DNA of 64,000 bases, from contig JANCRA010000009.1 in NCBI GenBank assembly GCA_024362935.1, positions 10,806,001-10,870,000 on the forward strand. Direction: 5' to 3'. This stretch comes from Setophaga petechia (lineage: Eukaryota > Chordata > Aves > Passeriformes > Parulidae). A model generated the notes under the pieces. The model was not told the origin of the DNA, did no database searches, and was given only the letters and a program-made list of their open reading frames with translations. Both the position numbers and the translations under genes were made by a program. Shown here piece by piece: positions 1 through 13,051 of the stretch; the stretch's first letter is position 1, and every line of letters begins with the position of its first letter.

Positions 1-334
1 AGTTGTGTCTTCCTCCTTGACTTATTCCCCTGCTTTTGCAACAGCTGTGAGCTTAGTTTTGGCATGTTTTGGTCCTTTGCAATGCGCCGGATTTAATCCT
101 GGCAATTTTTTCAGAACGACAAAATTACCCCAGTTTTTTTTTTTTCTCCTCTGATTGCAATTGCTTTGATGGTATCTCCGTTCCAGGGAGTTTTGAAGTC
201 CTTCCTTTGTCTTTTGGCCTTCAGCGGGGATCAATTTTGGCAAGCTTTGCTGCATGTGCCTGCACTTGATGGCATATGGCTTGACTGTTGATGGCTTTGA
301 CTTTGGGAAAGAAATTTTTTTTTTTTTCTTTTAG
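1..334 (+). repeat. Partial A4-type monomer at the window edge
   Basis: The window opens inside an A monomer. It carries the A4 diagnostic text (a TTTTTTCAGAACGAC variant in the middle, CTTGACTGTTGATGG near the end) and is followed by a B-alpha monomer at 335, as in the canonical unit. This shows that the higher-order pattern extends leftward beyond the window. Confidence 0.85.
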
Positions 335-590
335 CTTTCCATGCCGTGTTGCTTATATCTACCTCTGCAAGTTGTGTCTTCCTCCTTGACTTATTCCCCT
401 GCTTTTGCAACATCTGTGAGCTTAGTTTTGGCGTGTTTTTGTCCTTTGCAATGCAGCTCATTTCCTTCCAGACCGTTTTTCGAAGAGACTAAAACTCCGA
501 ATTTTCTGGTCTTTGTGGTTTTTTTTTCAATTGCATTTCTTTTGATCCTATGTCCTTTGCAGAGTGTTTGTAAGTCTTTCTTTTGGGGTT

Positions 591-659
591 CGCAAGATTC
601 CGTTTCCCTTCCCGAAAGGAAATTTCATTTCCTTTCGGGAAGGGAAACGGAATCTTGCG
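591..659. repeat. B hairpin 1 (alpha monomer), loop TTC
   Basis: Perfect inverted repeat: arms 591-623 and 627-659, each 33 bp, around a 3-nt loop. This alpha copy lacks the arm mismatch seen in later alpha copies. Confidence 0.95.
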
Positions 660-2130
660 ATTTCAATGGGAACTAAGAGAAGAATCTTTGGTGCATGTCC
701 CTGCACTTGATGGCATGCCATGCTTTTTGATGGCTTTGACTTTGGGAATGAATTTTTTTTGTTTTTTAGTATCCATGCCGTGTTTCTTACATCTTCCCCT
801 GCAAGTTGTGTCTTTCTCCTTGACTTATTCCCCTGCTTTTGCAACAGCTGTGAGCTTAGTTTTGGCCTGTTTTGGTCCTTTACAAAGTGCCGGATTTAGT
901 CCTGGCCAATTTCTCGGAACGACAAAATTTCCCCAATTTTTGGTTTTTTCTCCTCCGATTGCAATTGCTTTGATGGTATCTCCATTCCAGGGAGTTTGGA
1001 AGTCCTTCCTTTGTCTTTTGGCCTTCAGCGGGGATCAATTTTGGCAAGCTTTGCTGCATGTGCCTGCACTTGATGGCATGTGGCTTGGCTTTTGATGGCT
1101 TTGACTTTGGGAAAGAAATTTTTTTTTTTTTCTTTTAGGTATCCTTCCTGTGTTGCTTATATCTTCCCCTGCAAGTTGTGTCTTCCTCCTTGACTTATTC
1201 CCCTACTTTTGCAACAGCTGTGAGCTTAGTTTTGGCGTGTTTTGGTCCTTTGCAATGTGCCGGATTTAATCCTGACCATTTTCTCGGAACGACAAAATTT
1301 CCCCAATTTTGTTTTTTTCTCTTCCGATTGCATTTGCTTTGATGGTATCTCCATTCCAGGGAGTTTGGAAGTCCTTCCTTTGTGTTTTGGCCTTCAGCGG
1401 GGATCAATTTTGGCAAGCTTTGCTGCATGTGCCTGCACTTGATGGCATATGGCTTGGCTTTTGATGGCTTTGACTTTGGGAAAGAAATTTTTTTTTTTTT
1501 CTTTTAGGTATCCTTCCTGTGTTGCGTATATCTACCTCTGCAAGTTGTGTCTTCCTCCTTGTCTTATTCCCCTGCTTTTGCAACAGCTGTGAGCTTAGTT
1601 TTGGCATGTTTTGGTCCTTTGCAATGCGCTGGATTTAATCCTGACCATTTACTCGGAACGACAAAATTTCCCATATTTTTGTTTTTTTCTCCCCCGATTG
1701 TCATTGCTTTGATGGTATCTCCATTCCAGGGAGTTTGGAAGTCCTTCCTTTGTGTTTTGGCCTTCAGCGGGGATCAATTTTGGCAAGCTTTGCTGCATGT
1801 GCCTGCACTTGATGGCATATGGCCTGCCATTTGATGGCTTTGACTTTGGGAAAGAATTTTTTTTTTTTCTTGTAGCTTTCCATGCCATGTCCCTCATATC
1901 TTCCCCAGCAAGTTGTGTCTTCGTCTTTGTCTTTTTGCCCTGCTTGTGCAACATCTGTGAGCTTAGTTTTGCATGTTTTGGTCCTTTGCAATGCAGCTCA
2001 TTTCCTTCCAGACCATTTTTCGAAGAGACTAAAACTGCGAATTTTCTGGCTTTTGTGGTTTTTTTTTCAATTGCATTTCTTTTGATCCTATGTCCTTTGC
2101 AGAGTGTTTGTAAGTCTTTCTTTTGGGGTT

Positions 2131-2199
2131 CGCAAGATTCCGTTTCCCTTCCCGAAAGGAAATTTCATTTCCTTTCGGGAAGGGAAACGGAATCTTGCG
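2131..2199. repeat. B hairpin 2, loop TTC
   Basis: Perfect 33-bp arms around TTC. The host monomer has a beta front half and an alpha-like back half. Confidence 0.95.
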
Positions 2200-3671
2200 A
2201 TTTCAATGGGAACTAAGAGAAGAATCTTTGGTGCATGTCCCTGCACTTGATGGCATGCCATGCTTTTTGATGGCTTTGACTTTGGGAAAGAATTTTTTTT
2301 GTTTTTTTAGTATCCGTGCCGTGTTTCTTATATCTTCCCCTGCAAGTTGTGTCTTCCTCCTTGACTTATTCCCCTGCTTTTGCAACAGCTTTGAGCTTAG
2401 TTTTGGCATGTTTTGATCCTCTGCAATGTGCCGGATTTAATCCTGGCCAATTTCTCGGAACGACAAAATTTCCCCAATATTTTTTTTTTCTCCTCCGATT
2501 GCAATTGCTTTGATGGTATCTCCATTCCAGGGAGTTTGGAAGTCCTTCCTTTGTGTTTTGGCCTTCAGCGGGGATCAATTTTGGCAAGCTTTGCTGCATG
2601 TGCCTGCACTTGATGGCATATGGCTTGCCTTTTGATGGCTTTGACTTTGGGAAAGAAATTTTTTTTTTTTCTTTTAGGTATCCTTCCTGTGTTGCTTATA
2701 TCTACCTCTGAAAGTTGTGTCTTCCTCCTTGTCTTGTTCCCCTGCTTTTGCAACAGCTGTGAGCTTAGTTTTGGCGTGTTTTGGTCCTTTGCAATGCGCC
2801 GGATTTTATCCTGACCATTTTCTCGGAACGACAAAATTTCCCCAATTTTTTTTTTTTCTCCTCCGATTGCAATTGCTTTGATGGTATCTCCATTCCGGGG
2901 AGTTTGGAAATCCTTCCTTTGTGTTTTGGCCTTCAGCGGGGATCAATTTTGGCAAGCTTTGCTGCATGTGCCTGCACTTGATGGCATATGGCTTGGCTTT
3001 TGATGGCTTTGACTTTGGGAAAGAAATTTTTTTTTTTTTCTTTTAGGTATCCTTCCTGTGTTGCCTATATCTTCCCCTGCAAGTTGTGTCTTCCTCCTTG
3101 ACTTATTCCCCTGCTTTTGCAACAGCTGTGAGCTTAGTTTTGGCGTGTTTTGGTCCTTTGCAATGCACCCGATTTAATCCTGACCATTTTCTCGGAACGA
3201 CAAAATTTCCCCAATTTTTGTTTTTTTCTCCTCCGATTGCAATTCCTTTGATGGTATCTGCATTGCAGGGAGTTTGGAAGTCCTTCCTTTGTCTTTTGGC
3301 CTTCAGCGGGGATCAATTTTGGCAAGCTTTGCTGCATGTGCCTGCAGTTGATGGCATATGGCCTGCCATTTGATGGCTTTGACTTTGGGAAAGAAATTTT
3401 TTTTTTTTTCTTTTAGTTTTCCATGCCATGTCCCTCATATCTTCCCCAGCAAGTTGTGTCTTCGTCTTTGTCTTTTTGCCTTGCTTTTGCAACATCTGTG
3501 AGCTTAGTTTTGCATGTTTTGGTCCTTTGCAATGCAGCTCATTTCCTTCCAGAGCATTTTTCAAAGAGACTAAAACTCCGAATTTTCTGGTTTTTGTGGG
3601 GTTTTTTTCAATTGCATTTCTTTTGATCCTATGTCCTTTGCAGAGTGTTTGTAAGTCTTTCTTTTGGGGTT

Positions 3672-3740
3672 CGCAAGATTCCGTTTCAGTTCCCGAAAGG
3701 AAATGAAATTTCCTTTCGGCAAGGGAAACGGAATCTTGCG
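3672..3740. repeat. B hairpin 3 (beta), loop GAA, eroded arms
   Basis: The loop is inverted to GAA. Three arm mismatches are present: AG instead of CC at 3688-3689 and C instead of G at 3720. It is the most eroded hairpin in the young array. Confidence 0.93.
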
Positions 3741-4840
3741 ATTTCAATGGGAACTAAGAGAAGAATCTTTGGTGCATGTCCCTGCACTTGATGGCATGCC
3801 ATGCTTTTTGATGGCTTTGACTTTGGGAAAGAATTTTTTTTGTTTTTTTAGTATCCATGCCGTGTTTCTTATATCTTCCCCAGCAAGTTGTGTCTTCCTC
3901 CTTGACTTATTCCCCTGCTTTTGCAACAGCTGTGAGCTTAGTTTTGGCATGTTTTGGTCCTTTGCAATGCGCCGGATTTAATCCTGGCAATTTTTTCAGA
4001 ACGACAAAATTTCCCCAGTTTTTTTTTTTTCTCCTCTGATTGCAATTGCTTTGATGGTATCTCCATTCCAGGGAGTTTGGAAGTCCTTCCTTTGTGTTTT
4101 GGCCTTCAGCGGGGATCAATTTTGGCAAGCTTTGCTGCATGTGCCTGCACTTGATGGCATATGGCCTGCCTTTTGATGGCTTTGACTTTGGGAAAGAAAT
4201 TTTTTTTTTTTTCTTTTAGGTATCCTTCCTGTGTTGCTTATATCTACCTCTGCAAGTTGTGTCTTCCTCGTTGACTTATTCCCCTGCTTTTGCAACAGCT
4301 GTGAGCTTAGTTTTGGCGTGTTTTGGTCCTTTGCAATGCGCCGGATTTAATCCTGACCATTTTCTCGGAACGACAAAATTTCCCCAATTTCGTTTTTTTC
4401 TCCTCCGATTGCAATTGCTTTGATGGTATCTCCATTCCAGGGAGTTTGGAAGTCCTTCCTTTGTGTTTTGGCCTTCAGCGGGGATCAATTTTGGCAAGCT
4501 TTGCTGCATGTGCCTGCAGTTGATGGCATATGGCTTGGCTTTTGATGGCTTTGACTTTGGGAAAGAAATTTTTTTTTTTCTTTTAGCTTTCCATGCCATG
4601 TCCCTCATATCTTCCCCAGCAAGTTGTGTCTTCATCTTTGTCTTTTTGCCCTGCTTGTGCAACATCTGTGAGCTTAGTTTTGTATATTTTGGTCCTTTGC
4701 AATGCAGCTCATTTCCTTCCAGACCATTTTTCGAAGAGACTAAAACTTCGAATTTTCTGGTTTTTGTGGGGTTTTTTCAATTGCATTTCTTTTGATCCTA
4801 TGTTCTTTGCAGAGTGTTTGTAAGTCTTTCTTTTGGGGTT

Positions 4841-4909
4841 CGCAAGATTCCGTTTCCCTTCCCGAAAGGAAATGAAATTTCCTTTCGGGAAGGGAAACGG
4901 AATCTTGCG
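4841..4909. repeat. B hairpin 4 (beta), loop GAA
   Basis: Perfect 33-bp arms with the loop inverted to GAA. Confidence 0.95.
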
Positions 4910-6012
4910 ATTTCAATGGGAACTAAGAGAAGAATCTTTGGTGCATGTCCCTGCACTTGATGGCATGCCATGCTTTTTGATGGCTTTGACTTTGGGAAAG
5001 AATTTTTTTTGTTTTTTTAGTATCCGTGCCGTGTTTCTTATATCTTCCCCAGCAAGTTGTGTCTTCCTCCTTGACTTATTCCCCTGCTTTTGCAACAGCT
5101 GTGAGCTTAGTTTTGGCATGTTTTGATCCTTTGCAATGCGCCGGATTTAATCCTGGCCAATTTCTCAGAACGACAAAATTTCCCCAATTTTTTTTTTTCT
5201 CCTCCGATTGCAATTGCTTTGATGGTATCTCCATTCCAGGGAGTTTGGAAGTCCTTCCTTTGTCTTTTGGCCTTCAGCGGGGATCAATTTTGGCAAGCTT
5301 TGCTGCATGTGCCTGCACTTGATGGCATATGGCTTGGCTTTTGATGGCTTTGACTTTGGGAAAGAAATTTTTTTTTTTTTCTTTTAGGTATCCTTCCTGT
5401 GTTGCCTATATCTTCCCCTGCAAGTTGTGTCTTCCTCCTTGACTTATTCCCCTGCTTTTGCAACAGCTGTGAGCTTAGTTTTGGCGTGTTTTGGTCCTTT
5501 GCAATGCACCCGATTTAATCCTGACCATTTTCTCGGAACGACAAAATTTCCCCAATTTTTGTTTTTTTCTCCTCCGATTGCAATTCCTTTGATGGTATCT
5601 GCATTGCAGGGAGTTTGGAAGTCCTTCCTTTGTCTTTTGGCCTTCAGCGGGGATCAATTTTGGCAAGCTTTGCTGCATGTGCCTGCAGTTGATGGCATAT
5701 GGCCTGCCATTTGATGGCTTTGACTTTGGGAAAGAAATTTTTTTTTTTTTCTTTTAGCTTTCCATGCCATGTCCCTCATATCTTCCCCAGCAAGTTGTGT
5801 CTTCGTCTTTGTCTTTTTGCCTTGCTTTTGCAACATCTGTGAGCTTAGTTTTGCATGTTTTGGTCCTTTGCAATGCAGCTCATTTCCTTCCAGAGCATTT
5901 TTCAAAGAGACTAAAACTCCGAATTTTCTGGTTTTTGTGGGGTTTTTTTCAATTGCATTTCTTTTGATCCTATGTCCTTTGCAGAGTGTTTGTAAGTCTT
6001 TCTTTTGGGGAT

Positions 6013-6081
6013 CGCAAGATTCCGTTTCCCTTCCCGAAAGGAAATTTCATTTCCTTTCGGGAAGGGAAACGGAATCTTGCG
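6013..6081. repeat. B hairpin 5 (beta), loop TTC
   Basis: Perfect arms. The base just outside the left arm is A (GGGGAT) rather than the usual T. Confidence 0.95.
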
Positions 6082-6816
6082 ATTTCAATGGGAACTAAGA
6101 GAAGAATCTTTGGTGCATGTCCCTGCACTTGATGGCATGCCATGCTTTTTGATGGCTTTGACTTTGGGAAAGAATTTTTTTTGTTTTTTTAGTATCCATG
6201 CCGTGTTTCTTATATCTTCCCCAGCAAGTTGTGTCTTCCTCCTTGACTTATTCCCCTGCTTTTGCAACAGCTGTGAGCTTAGTTTTGGCATGTTTTGGTC
6301 CTTTGCAATGCGCCGGATTTAATCCTGGCAATTTTTTCAGAACGACAAAATTTCCCCAGTTTTTTTTTTTTCTCCTCTGATTGCAATTGCTTTGATGGTA
6401 TCTCCATTCCAGGGAGTTTGGAAGTCCTTCCTTTGTGTTCTGGCCTTCAGCGGGGATCAATTTTGGCAAGCTTTGCTGCATGTGCCTGCACTTGATGGCA
6501 TATGGCTTGACTGTTGATGGCTTTGACTTTGGGAAAGAAATTTTTTTTTTTTTCTTTTAGCTTTCCATGCCGTGTTGCTTATATCTACCTCTGCAAGTTG
6601 TGTCTTCCTCCTTGACTTATTCCCCTGCTTTTGCAACAGCTGTGAGCTTAGTTTTGGCGTGTTTTGGTCCTTTGCAATGCAGCTCATTTCCTTCCAGACC
6701 ATTTTTCGAAGAGACTAAAACTCCGAATTTTCTGGTCTTTGTGGTTTTTTTTTCAATTGCATTTCTTTTGATCCTATGTCCTTTGCAGAGTGTTTGTAAG
6801 TCTTTCTTTTGGGGTT

Positions 6817-6885
6817 CGCAAGACTCCGTTTCCCTTCCCGAAAGGAAATTTCATTTCCTTTCGGGAAGGGAAACGGAATCTTGCG
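6817..6885. repeat. B hairpin 6 (alpha), loop TTC, one arm mismatch
   Basis: The left arm has GACTCC where the right arm predicts GATTCC. This single alpha-class mismatch would be a G-U wobble in a minus-strand transcript. Confidence 0.95.
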
Positions 6886-8358
6886 ATTTCAATGGGAACT
6901 AAGAGAAGAATCTTTGGTGCATGTCCCTGCACTTGATGGCATGCCATGCTTTTTGATGGCTTTGACTTTGGGAAAGAATTTTTTTTGTTTTTTTAGTATC
7001 CGTGCCGTGTTTCTTATATCTTCCCCTGCAAGTTGTGTCTTCCTCCTTGACTTATTCCCCTGCTTTTGCAACAGCTTTGAGCTTAGTTTTGGCATGTTTT
7101 GATCCTCTGCAATGTGCCGGATTTAATCCTGGCCAATTTCTCGGAACGACAAAATTTCCCCAATATTTTTTTTTTTCTCCTCCGATTGCAATTGCTTTGA
7201 TGGTATCTCCATTCCAGGGAGTTTGGAAGTCCTTCCTTTGTGTTTTGGCCTTCAGCGGGGATCAATTTTGGCAAGCTTTGCTGCATGTGCCTGCACTTGA
7301 TGGCATATGGCTTGCCTTTTGATGGCTTTGACTTTGGGAAAGAAATTTTTTTTTTTTCTTTTAGGTATCCTTCCTGTGTTGCTTATATCTACCTCTGAAA
7401 GTTGTGTCTTCCTCCTTGTCTTGTTCCCCTGCTTTTGCAACAGCTGTGAGCTTAGTTTTGGCGTGTTTTGGTCCTTTGCAATGCGCCGGATTTTATCCTG
7501 ACCATTTTCTCGGAACGACAAAATTTCCCCAATTTTTTTTTTTTCTCCTCCGATTGCAATTGCTTTGATGGTATCTCCATTCCAGGGAGTTTGGAAATCC
7601 TTCCTTTGTGTTTTGGCCTTCAGCGGGGATCAATTTTGGCAAGCTTTGCTGCATGTGCCTGCACTTGATGGCATATGGCTTGGCTTTTGATGGCTTTGAC
7701 TTTGGGAAAGAAATTTTTTTTTTTTTCTTTTAGGTATCCTTCCTGTGTTGCCTATATCTTCCCCTGCAAGTTGTGTCTTCCTCCTTGACTTATTCCCCTG
7801 CTTTTGCAACAGCTGTGAGCTTAGTTTTGGCGTGTTTTGGTCCTTTGCAATGCACCCGATTTAATCCTGACCATTTTCTCGGAACGACAAAATTTCCCCA
7901 ATTTTTGTTTTTTTCTCTTCCGATTGCATTTGCTTTGATGGTATCTCCATTCCAGGGAGTTTGGAAGTCCTTCCTTTGTCTTTTGGCCTTCAGCGGGGAT
8001 CAATTTTGGCAAGCTTTGCTGCATGTGCCTGCAGTTGATGGCATATGGCCTGCCATTTGATGGCTTTGACTTTGGGAAAGAAATTTTTTTTTTTTTCTTT
8101 TAGCTTTCCATGCCATGTCCCTCATATCTTCCCCAGCAAGTTGTGTCTTCGTCTTTGTCTTTTTGCCTTGCTTTTGCAACATCTTTGAGCTTAGTTTTGC
8201 ATGTTTTGGTCCTTTGCAATGCAGCTCATTTCCTTCCAGACCATTTTTCGAAGAGACTAAAACTCCGAATTTTCTGGTCTTTGTGGTTTTTTTTTCAATT
8301 GCATTTCTTTTGATCCTATGTCCTTTGCAGAGTGTTTGTAAGTCTTTCTTTTGGGGTT

Positions 8359-8427
8359 CGCAAGACTCCGTTTCCCTTCCCGAAAGGAAATTTCATTTCC
8401 TTTCGGGAAGGGAAACGGAATCTTGCG
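8359..8427. repeat. B hairpin 7 (chimeric monomer), loop TTC, alpha mismatch
   Basis: It carries the alpha GACTCC mismatch although the front half of the monomer is beta type, which places the crossover upstream of the hairpin. Confidence 0.95.
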
Positions 8428-9900
8428 ATTTCAATGGGAACTAAGAGAAGAATCTTTGGTGCATGTCCCTGCACTTGATGGCATGCCATGCTTTTTGATG
8501 GCTTTGACTTTGGGAAAGAATTTTTTTTGTTTTTTTAGTATCCGTGCCGTGTTTCTTATATCTTCCCCTGCAAGTTGTGTCTTCCTCCTTGACTTATTCC
8601 CCTGCTTTTGCAACAGCTTTGAGCTTAGTTTTGGCATGTTTTGATCCTCTGCAATGTGCCGGATTTAATCCTGGCCAATTTCTCGGAACGACAAAATTTC
8701 CCCAATATTTTTTTTTTTCTCCTCCGATTGCAATTGCTTTGATGGTATCTCCATTCCAGGGAGTTTGGAAGTCCTTCCTTTGTGTTTTGGCCTTCAGCGG
8801 GGATCAATTTTGGCAAGCTTTGCTGCATGTGCCTGCACTTGATGGCATATGGCTTGCCTTTTGATGGCTTTGACTTTGGGAAAGAAATTTTTTTTTTTTC
8901 TTTTAGGTATCCTTCCTGTGTTGCTTATATCTACCTCTGAAAGTTGTGTCTTCCTCCTTGTCTTGTTCCCCTGCTTTTGCAACAGCTGTGAGCTTAGTTT
9001 TGGCGTGTTTTGGTCCTTTGCAATGCGCCGGATTTTATCCTGACCATTTTCTCGGAACGACAAAATTTCCCCAATTTTTTTTTTTTCTCCTCTGATTGCA
9101 ATTGCTTTGATGGTATCTCCATTCCAGGGAGTTTGGAAATCCTTCCTTTGTGTTTTGGTCTTCAGCGGGGATCAATTTTGGCAAGCTTTGCTGCATGTGC
9201 CTGCACTTGATGGCATATGGCTTGGCTTTTGATGGCTTTGACTTTGGGAAAGAAATTTTTTTTTTTTTCTTTTAGGTATCCTTCCTGTGTTGCCTATATC
9301 TTCCCCTGCAAGTTGTGTCTTCCTCCTTGACTTATTCCCCTGCTTTTGCAACAGCTGTGAGCTTAGTTTTGGCGTGTTTTGGTCCTTTGCAATGCACCCG
9401 ATTTAATCCTGACCATTTTCTCGGAACGACAAAATTTCCCCAATTTTTGTTTTTTTCTCCTCCGATTGCAATTCCTTTGATGGTATCTGCATTGCAGGGA
9501 GTTTGGAAGTCCTTCCTTTGTCTTTTGGCCTTCAGCGGGGATCAATTTTGGCAAGCTTTGCTGCATGTGCCTGCAGTTGATGGCATATGGCCTGCCATTT
9601 GATGGCTTTGACTTTGGGAAAGAAATTTTTTTTTTTTTCTTTTAGCTTTCCATGCCATGTCCCTCATATCTTCCCCAGCAAGTTGTGTCTTCGTCTTTGT
9701 CTTTTTGCCTTGCTTTTGCAACATCTGTGAGCTTAGTTTTGCATGTTTTGGTCCTTTGCAATGCAGCTCATTTCCTTCCAGAGCATTTTTCAAAGAGACT
9801 AAAACTCCGAATTTTCTGGTTTTTGTGGGGTTTTTTTCAATTGCATTTCTTTTGATCCTATGTCCTTTGCAGAGTGTTTGTAAGTCTTTCTTTTGGGGTT

Positions 9901-9969
9901 CGCAAGATTCCGTTTCCCTTCCCGAAAGGAAATTTCATTTCCTTTCGGGAAGGGAAACGGAATCTTGCG
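9901..9969. repeat. B hairpin 8 (beta), loop TTC
   Basis: Perfect 33-bp arms. Confidence 0.95.
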
Positions 9970-10704
9970 ATTTCAATGGGAACTAAGAGAAGAATCTTTG
10001 GTGCATGTCCCTGCACTTGATGGCATGCCATGCTTTTTGATGGCTTTGACTTTGGGAAAGAATTTTTTTTGTTTTTTTAGTATCCGTGCCGTGTTTCTTA
10101 TATCTTCCCCAGCAAGTTGTGTCTTCCTCCTTGACTTATTCCCCTGCTTTTGCAACAGCTGTGAGCTTAGTTTTGGCATGTTTTGGTCCTTTGCAATGCG
10201 CCGGATTTAATCCTGGCAATTTTTTCAGAACGACAAAATTTCCCCAGTTTTTTTTTTTTCTCCTCTGATTGCAATTGCTTTGATGGTATCTCCATTCCAG
10301 GGAGTTTGGAAGTCCTTCCTTTGTGTTCTGGCCTTCAGCGGGGATCAATTTTGGCAAGCTTTGCTGCATGTGCCTGCACTTGATGGCATATGGCTTGACT
10401 GTTGATGGCTTTGACTTTGGGAAAGAAATTTTTTTTTTTTTCTTTTAGCTTTCCATGCCGTGTTGCTTATATCTACCTCTGCAAGTTGTGTCTTCCTCCT
10501 TGACTTATTCCCCTGCTTTTGCAACAGCTGTGAGCTTAGTTTTGGCGTGTTTTGGTCCTTTGCAATGCAGCTCATTTCCTTCCAGACCATTTTTCGAAGA
10601 GACTAAAACTCCGAATTTTCTGGTCTTTGTGGTTTTTTTTTCAATTGCATTTCTTTTGATCCTATGTCCTTTGCAGAGTGTTTGTAAGTCTTTCTTTTGG
10701 GGTT

Positions 10705-10773
10705 CGCAAGACTCCGTTTCCCTTCCCGAAAGGAAATTTCATTTCCTTTCGGGAAGGGAAACGGAATCTTGCG
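10705..10773. repeat. B hairpin 9 (alpha), loop TTC, alpha mismatch
   Basis: GACTCC in the left arm, otherwise perfect. Confidence 0.95.
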
Positions 10774-12246
10774 ATTTCAATGGGAACTAAGAGAAGAATC
10801 TTTGGTGCATGTCCCTGCACTTGATGGCATGCCATGCTTTTTGATGGCTTTGACTTTGGGAAAGAATTTTTTTTGTTTTTTTAGTATCCGTGCCGTGTTT
10901 CTTATATCTTCCCCTGCAAGTTGTGTCTTCCTCCTTGACTTATTCCCCTGCTTTTGCAACAGCTTTGAGCTTAGTTTTGGCATGTTTTGATCCTCTGCAA
11001 TGTGCCGGATTTAATCCTGGCCAATTTCTCGGAACGACAAAATTTCCCCAATATTTTTTTTTTTCTCCTCCGATTGCAATTGCTTTGATGGTATCTCCAT
11101 TCCAGGGAGTTTGGAAGTCCTTCCTTTGTGTTTTGGCCTTCAGCGGGGATCAATTTTGGCAAGCTTTGCTGCATGTGCCTGCACTTGATGGCATATGGCT
11201 TGCCTTTTGATGGCTTTGACTTTGGGAAAGAAATTTTTTTTTTTTCTTTTAGGTATCCTTCCTGTGTTGCTTATATCTACCTCTGAAAGTTGTGTCTTCC
11301 TCCTTGTCTTGTTCCCCTGCTTTTGCAACAGCTGTGAGCTTAGTTTTGGCGTGTTTTGGTCCTTTGCAATGCGCCGGATTTTATCCTGACCATTTTCTCG
11401 GAACGACAAAATTTCCCCAATTTTTTTTTTTTCTCCTCCGATTGCAATTGCTTTGATGGTATCTCCATTCCAGGGAGTTTGGAAATCCTTCCTTTGTGTT
11501 TTGGCCTTCAGCGGGGATCAATTTTGGCAAGCTTTGCTGCATGTGCCTGCACTTGATGGCATATGGCTTGACTGTTGATGGCTTTGACTTTGGGAAAGAA
11601 ATTTTTTTTTTTTTCTTTTAGGTATCCTTCCTGTGTTGCCTATATCTTCCCCTGCAAGTTGTGTCTTCCTCCTTGACTTATTCCCCTGCTTTTGCAACAG
11701 CTGTGAGCTTAGTTTTGGCGTGTTTTGGTCCTTTGCAATGCACCCGATTTAATCCTGACCATTTTCTCGGAACGACAAAATTTCCCCAATTTTTGTTTTT
11801 TTCTCCTCCGATTGCAATTCCTTTGATGGTATCTGCATTGCAGGGAGTTTGGAAGTCCTTCCTTTGTCTTTTGGCCTTCAGCGGGGATCAATTTTGGCAA
11901 GCTTTGCTGCATGTGCCTGCAGTTGATGGCATATGGCCTGCCATTTGATGGCTTTGACTTTGGGAAAGAAATTTTTTTTTTTTTCTTTTAGCTTTCCATG
12001 CCATGTCCCTCATATCTTCCCCAGCAAGTTGTGTCTTCGTCTTTGTCTTTTTGCCTTGCTTTTGCAACATCTGTGAGCTTAGTTTTGCATGTTTTGGTCC
12101 TTTGCAATGCAGCTCATTTCCTTCCAGAGCATTTTTCAAAGAGACTAAAACTCCGAATTTTCTGGTTTTTGTGGGGTTTTTTTCAATTGCATTTCTTTTG
12201 ATCCTATGTCCTTTGCAGAGTGTTTGTAAGTCTTTCTTTTGGGGTT

Positions 12247-12315
12247 CGCAAGATTCCGTTTCCCTTCCCGAAAGGAAATTTCATTTCCTTTCGGGAAGGG
12301 AAACGGAATCTTGCG
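12247..12315. repeat. B hairpin 10 (beta), loop TTC
   Basis: Perfect 33-bp arms. Confidence 0.95.
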
Positions 12316-13051
12316 ATTTCAATGGGAACTAAGAGAAGAATCTTTGGTGCATGTCCCTGCACTTGATGGCATGCCATGCTTTTTGATGGCTTTGACTTTG
12401 GGAAAGAATTTTTTTTGTTTTTTTAGTATCCGTGCCGTGTTTCTTATATCTTCCCCAGCAAGTTGTGTCTTCCTCCTTGACTTATTCCCCTGCTTTTGCA
12501 ACAGCTGTGAGCTTAGTTTTGGCATGTTTTGGTCCTTTGCAATGCGCCGGATTTAATCCTGGCAATTTTTTCAGAACGACAAAATTTCCCCAATATTTTT
12601 TGTTTCTCCTCCGATAGCAATTGCTTTGATGGTATCTCCATTCCAGGGAGTTTGGAAGTCCTTCCTTTGTGTTTTGGCCTTCAGCGGGGATCAATTTTGG
12701 CAAGCTTTGCTGCATGTGCCTGCAGTTGATGGCATATGGCCTGCCATTTGATGGCTTTGACTTTGGGAAAGAAATTTTTTTTTTTTTCTTTTAGCTTTCC
12801 ATGCCGTGTTGCTTATATCTACCTCTGCAAGTTGTGTCTTCCTCCTTGACTTATTCCCCTGCTTTTGCAACATCTGTGAGCTTAGTTTTGGCGTGTTTTG
12901 GTCCTTTGCAATGCAGCTCATTTCCTTCCAGACCATTTTTCGAAGAGACTAAAACTCCGAATTTTCTGGTCTTTGTGGTTTTTTTTTTCAATTGCATTTC
13001 TTTTGATCCTATGTCCTTTGCAGAGTGTTTGTAAGTCTTTCTTTTGGGGTT

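Larger units (their letters stand above)
335..6560 (+). repeat. Irregular higher-order block
   Basis: Monomer order is B-AAA-B-AAA-B-AA-B-AA-B-A, with hairpins at 591, 2131, 3672, 4841 and 6013. Only the first B is alpha type (CCATGCCGTGTTGC start, 335-769). The B copies from about 1876, 3417, 4587 and 5758 start as beta type (CCATGCCATGTCCCTC). The second has a beta front and an alpha-like back half. Spacings of 1540, 1541, 1169 and 1172 bp show losses of single A monomers relative to the 2346-bp unit. This part is less homogenised than 6561-21440, consistent with it being older or nearer an array domain boundary. Confidence 0.85.
6561..10448 (+). repeat. Compound higher-order unit with a chimeric B monomer
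   Basis: The order is Balpha-A1-A2-A3-B(chimera)-A1-A2-A3-Bbeta-A4, 3888 bp, which equals 2346 plus 1542. The middle B (from 8104) begins with beta text and ends with alpha text, including the alpha-specific GACTCCG base in the hairpin arm. This is the product expected if Bbeta recombined with the next Balpha and removed 804 bp (Bbeta-A4). Confidence 0.85.
10449..12794 (+). repeat. Intact 2346-bp higher-order unit 1
   Basis: This is the canonical six-monomer unit Balpha-A1-A2-A3-Bbeta-A4. The diagnostic variants are: A1 has GTGCCGGATT and CCAATATTTT; A2 has ACCTCTGAAAGTTG and GGATTTTATCC; A3 has GCACCCGATT and TCTGCATTGCAGGG; A4 has GGCAATTTTTTCAGAAC. Hairpins lie at 10705 and 12247. Confidence 0.92.

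Noticed and set aside
591..659. CENP-B box in the hairpin arm
   Set aside because: The arm contains TTCG and GGAAACGG, as the box does, but they are about three bases too far apart and the essential A and CGGG positions do not fit the minimal motif.
591..659. Bacterial-type terminator or rolling-circle/viral origin hairpin
   Set aside because: The hairpin is part of a eukaryotic satellite monomer. There are no replication genes, no nonanucleotide-type nick site in a loop (the loop is 3 nt) and no viral reading frames.
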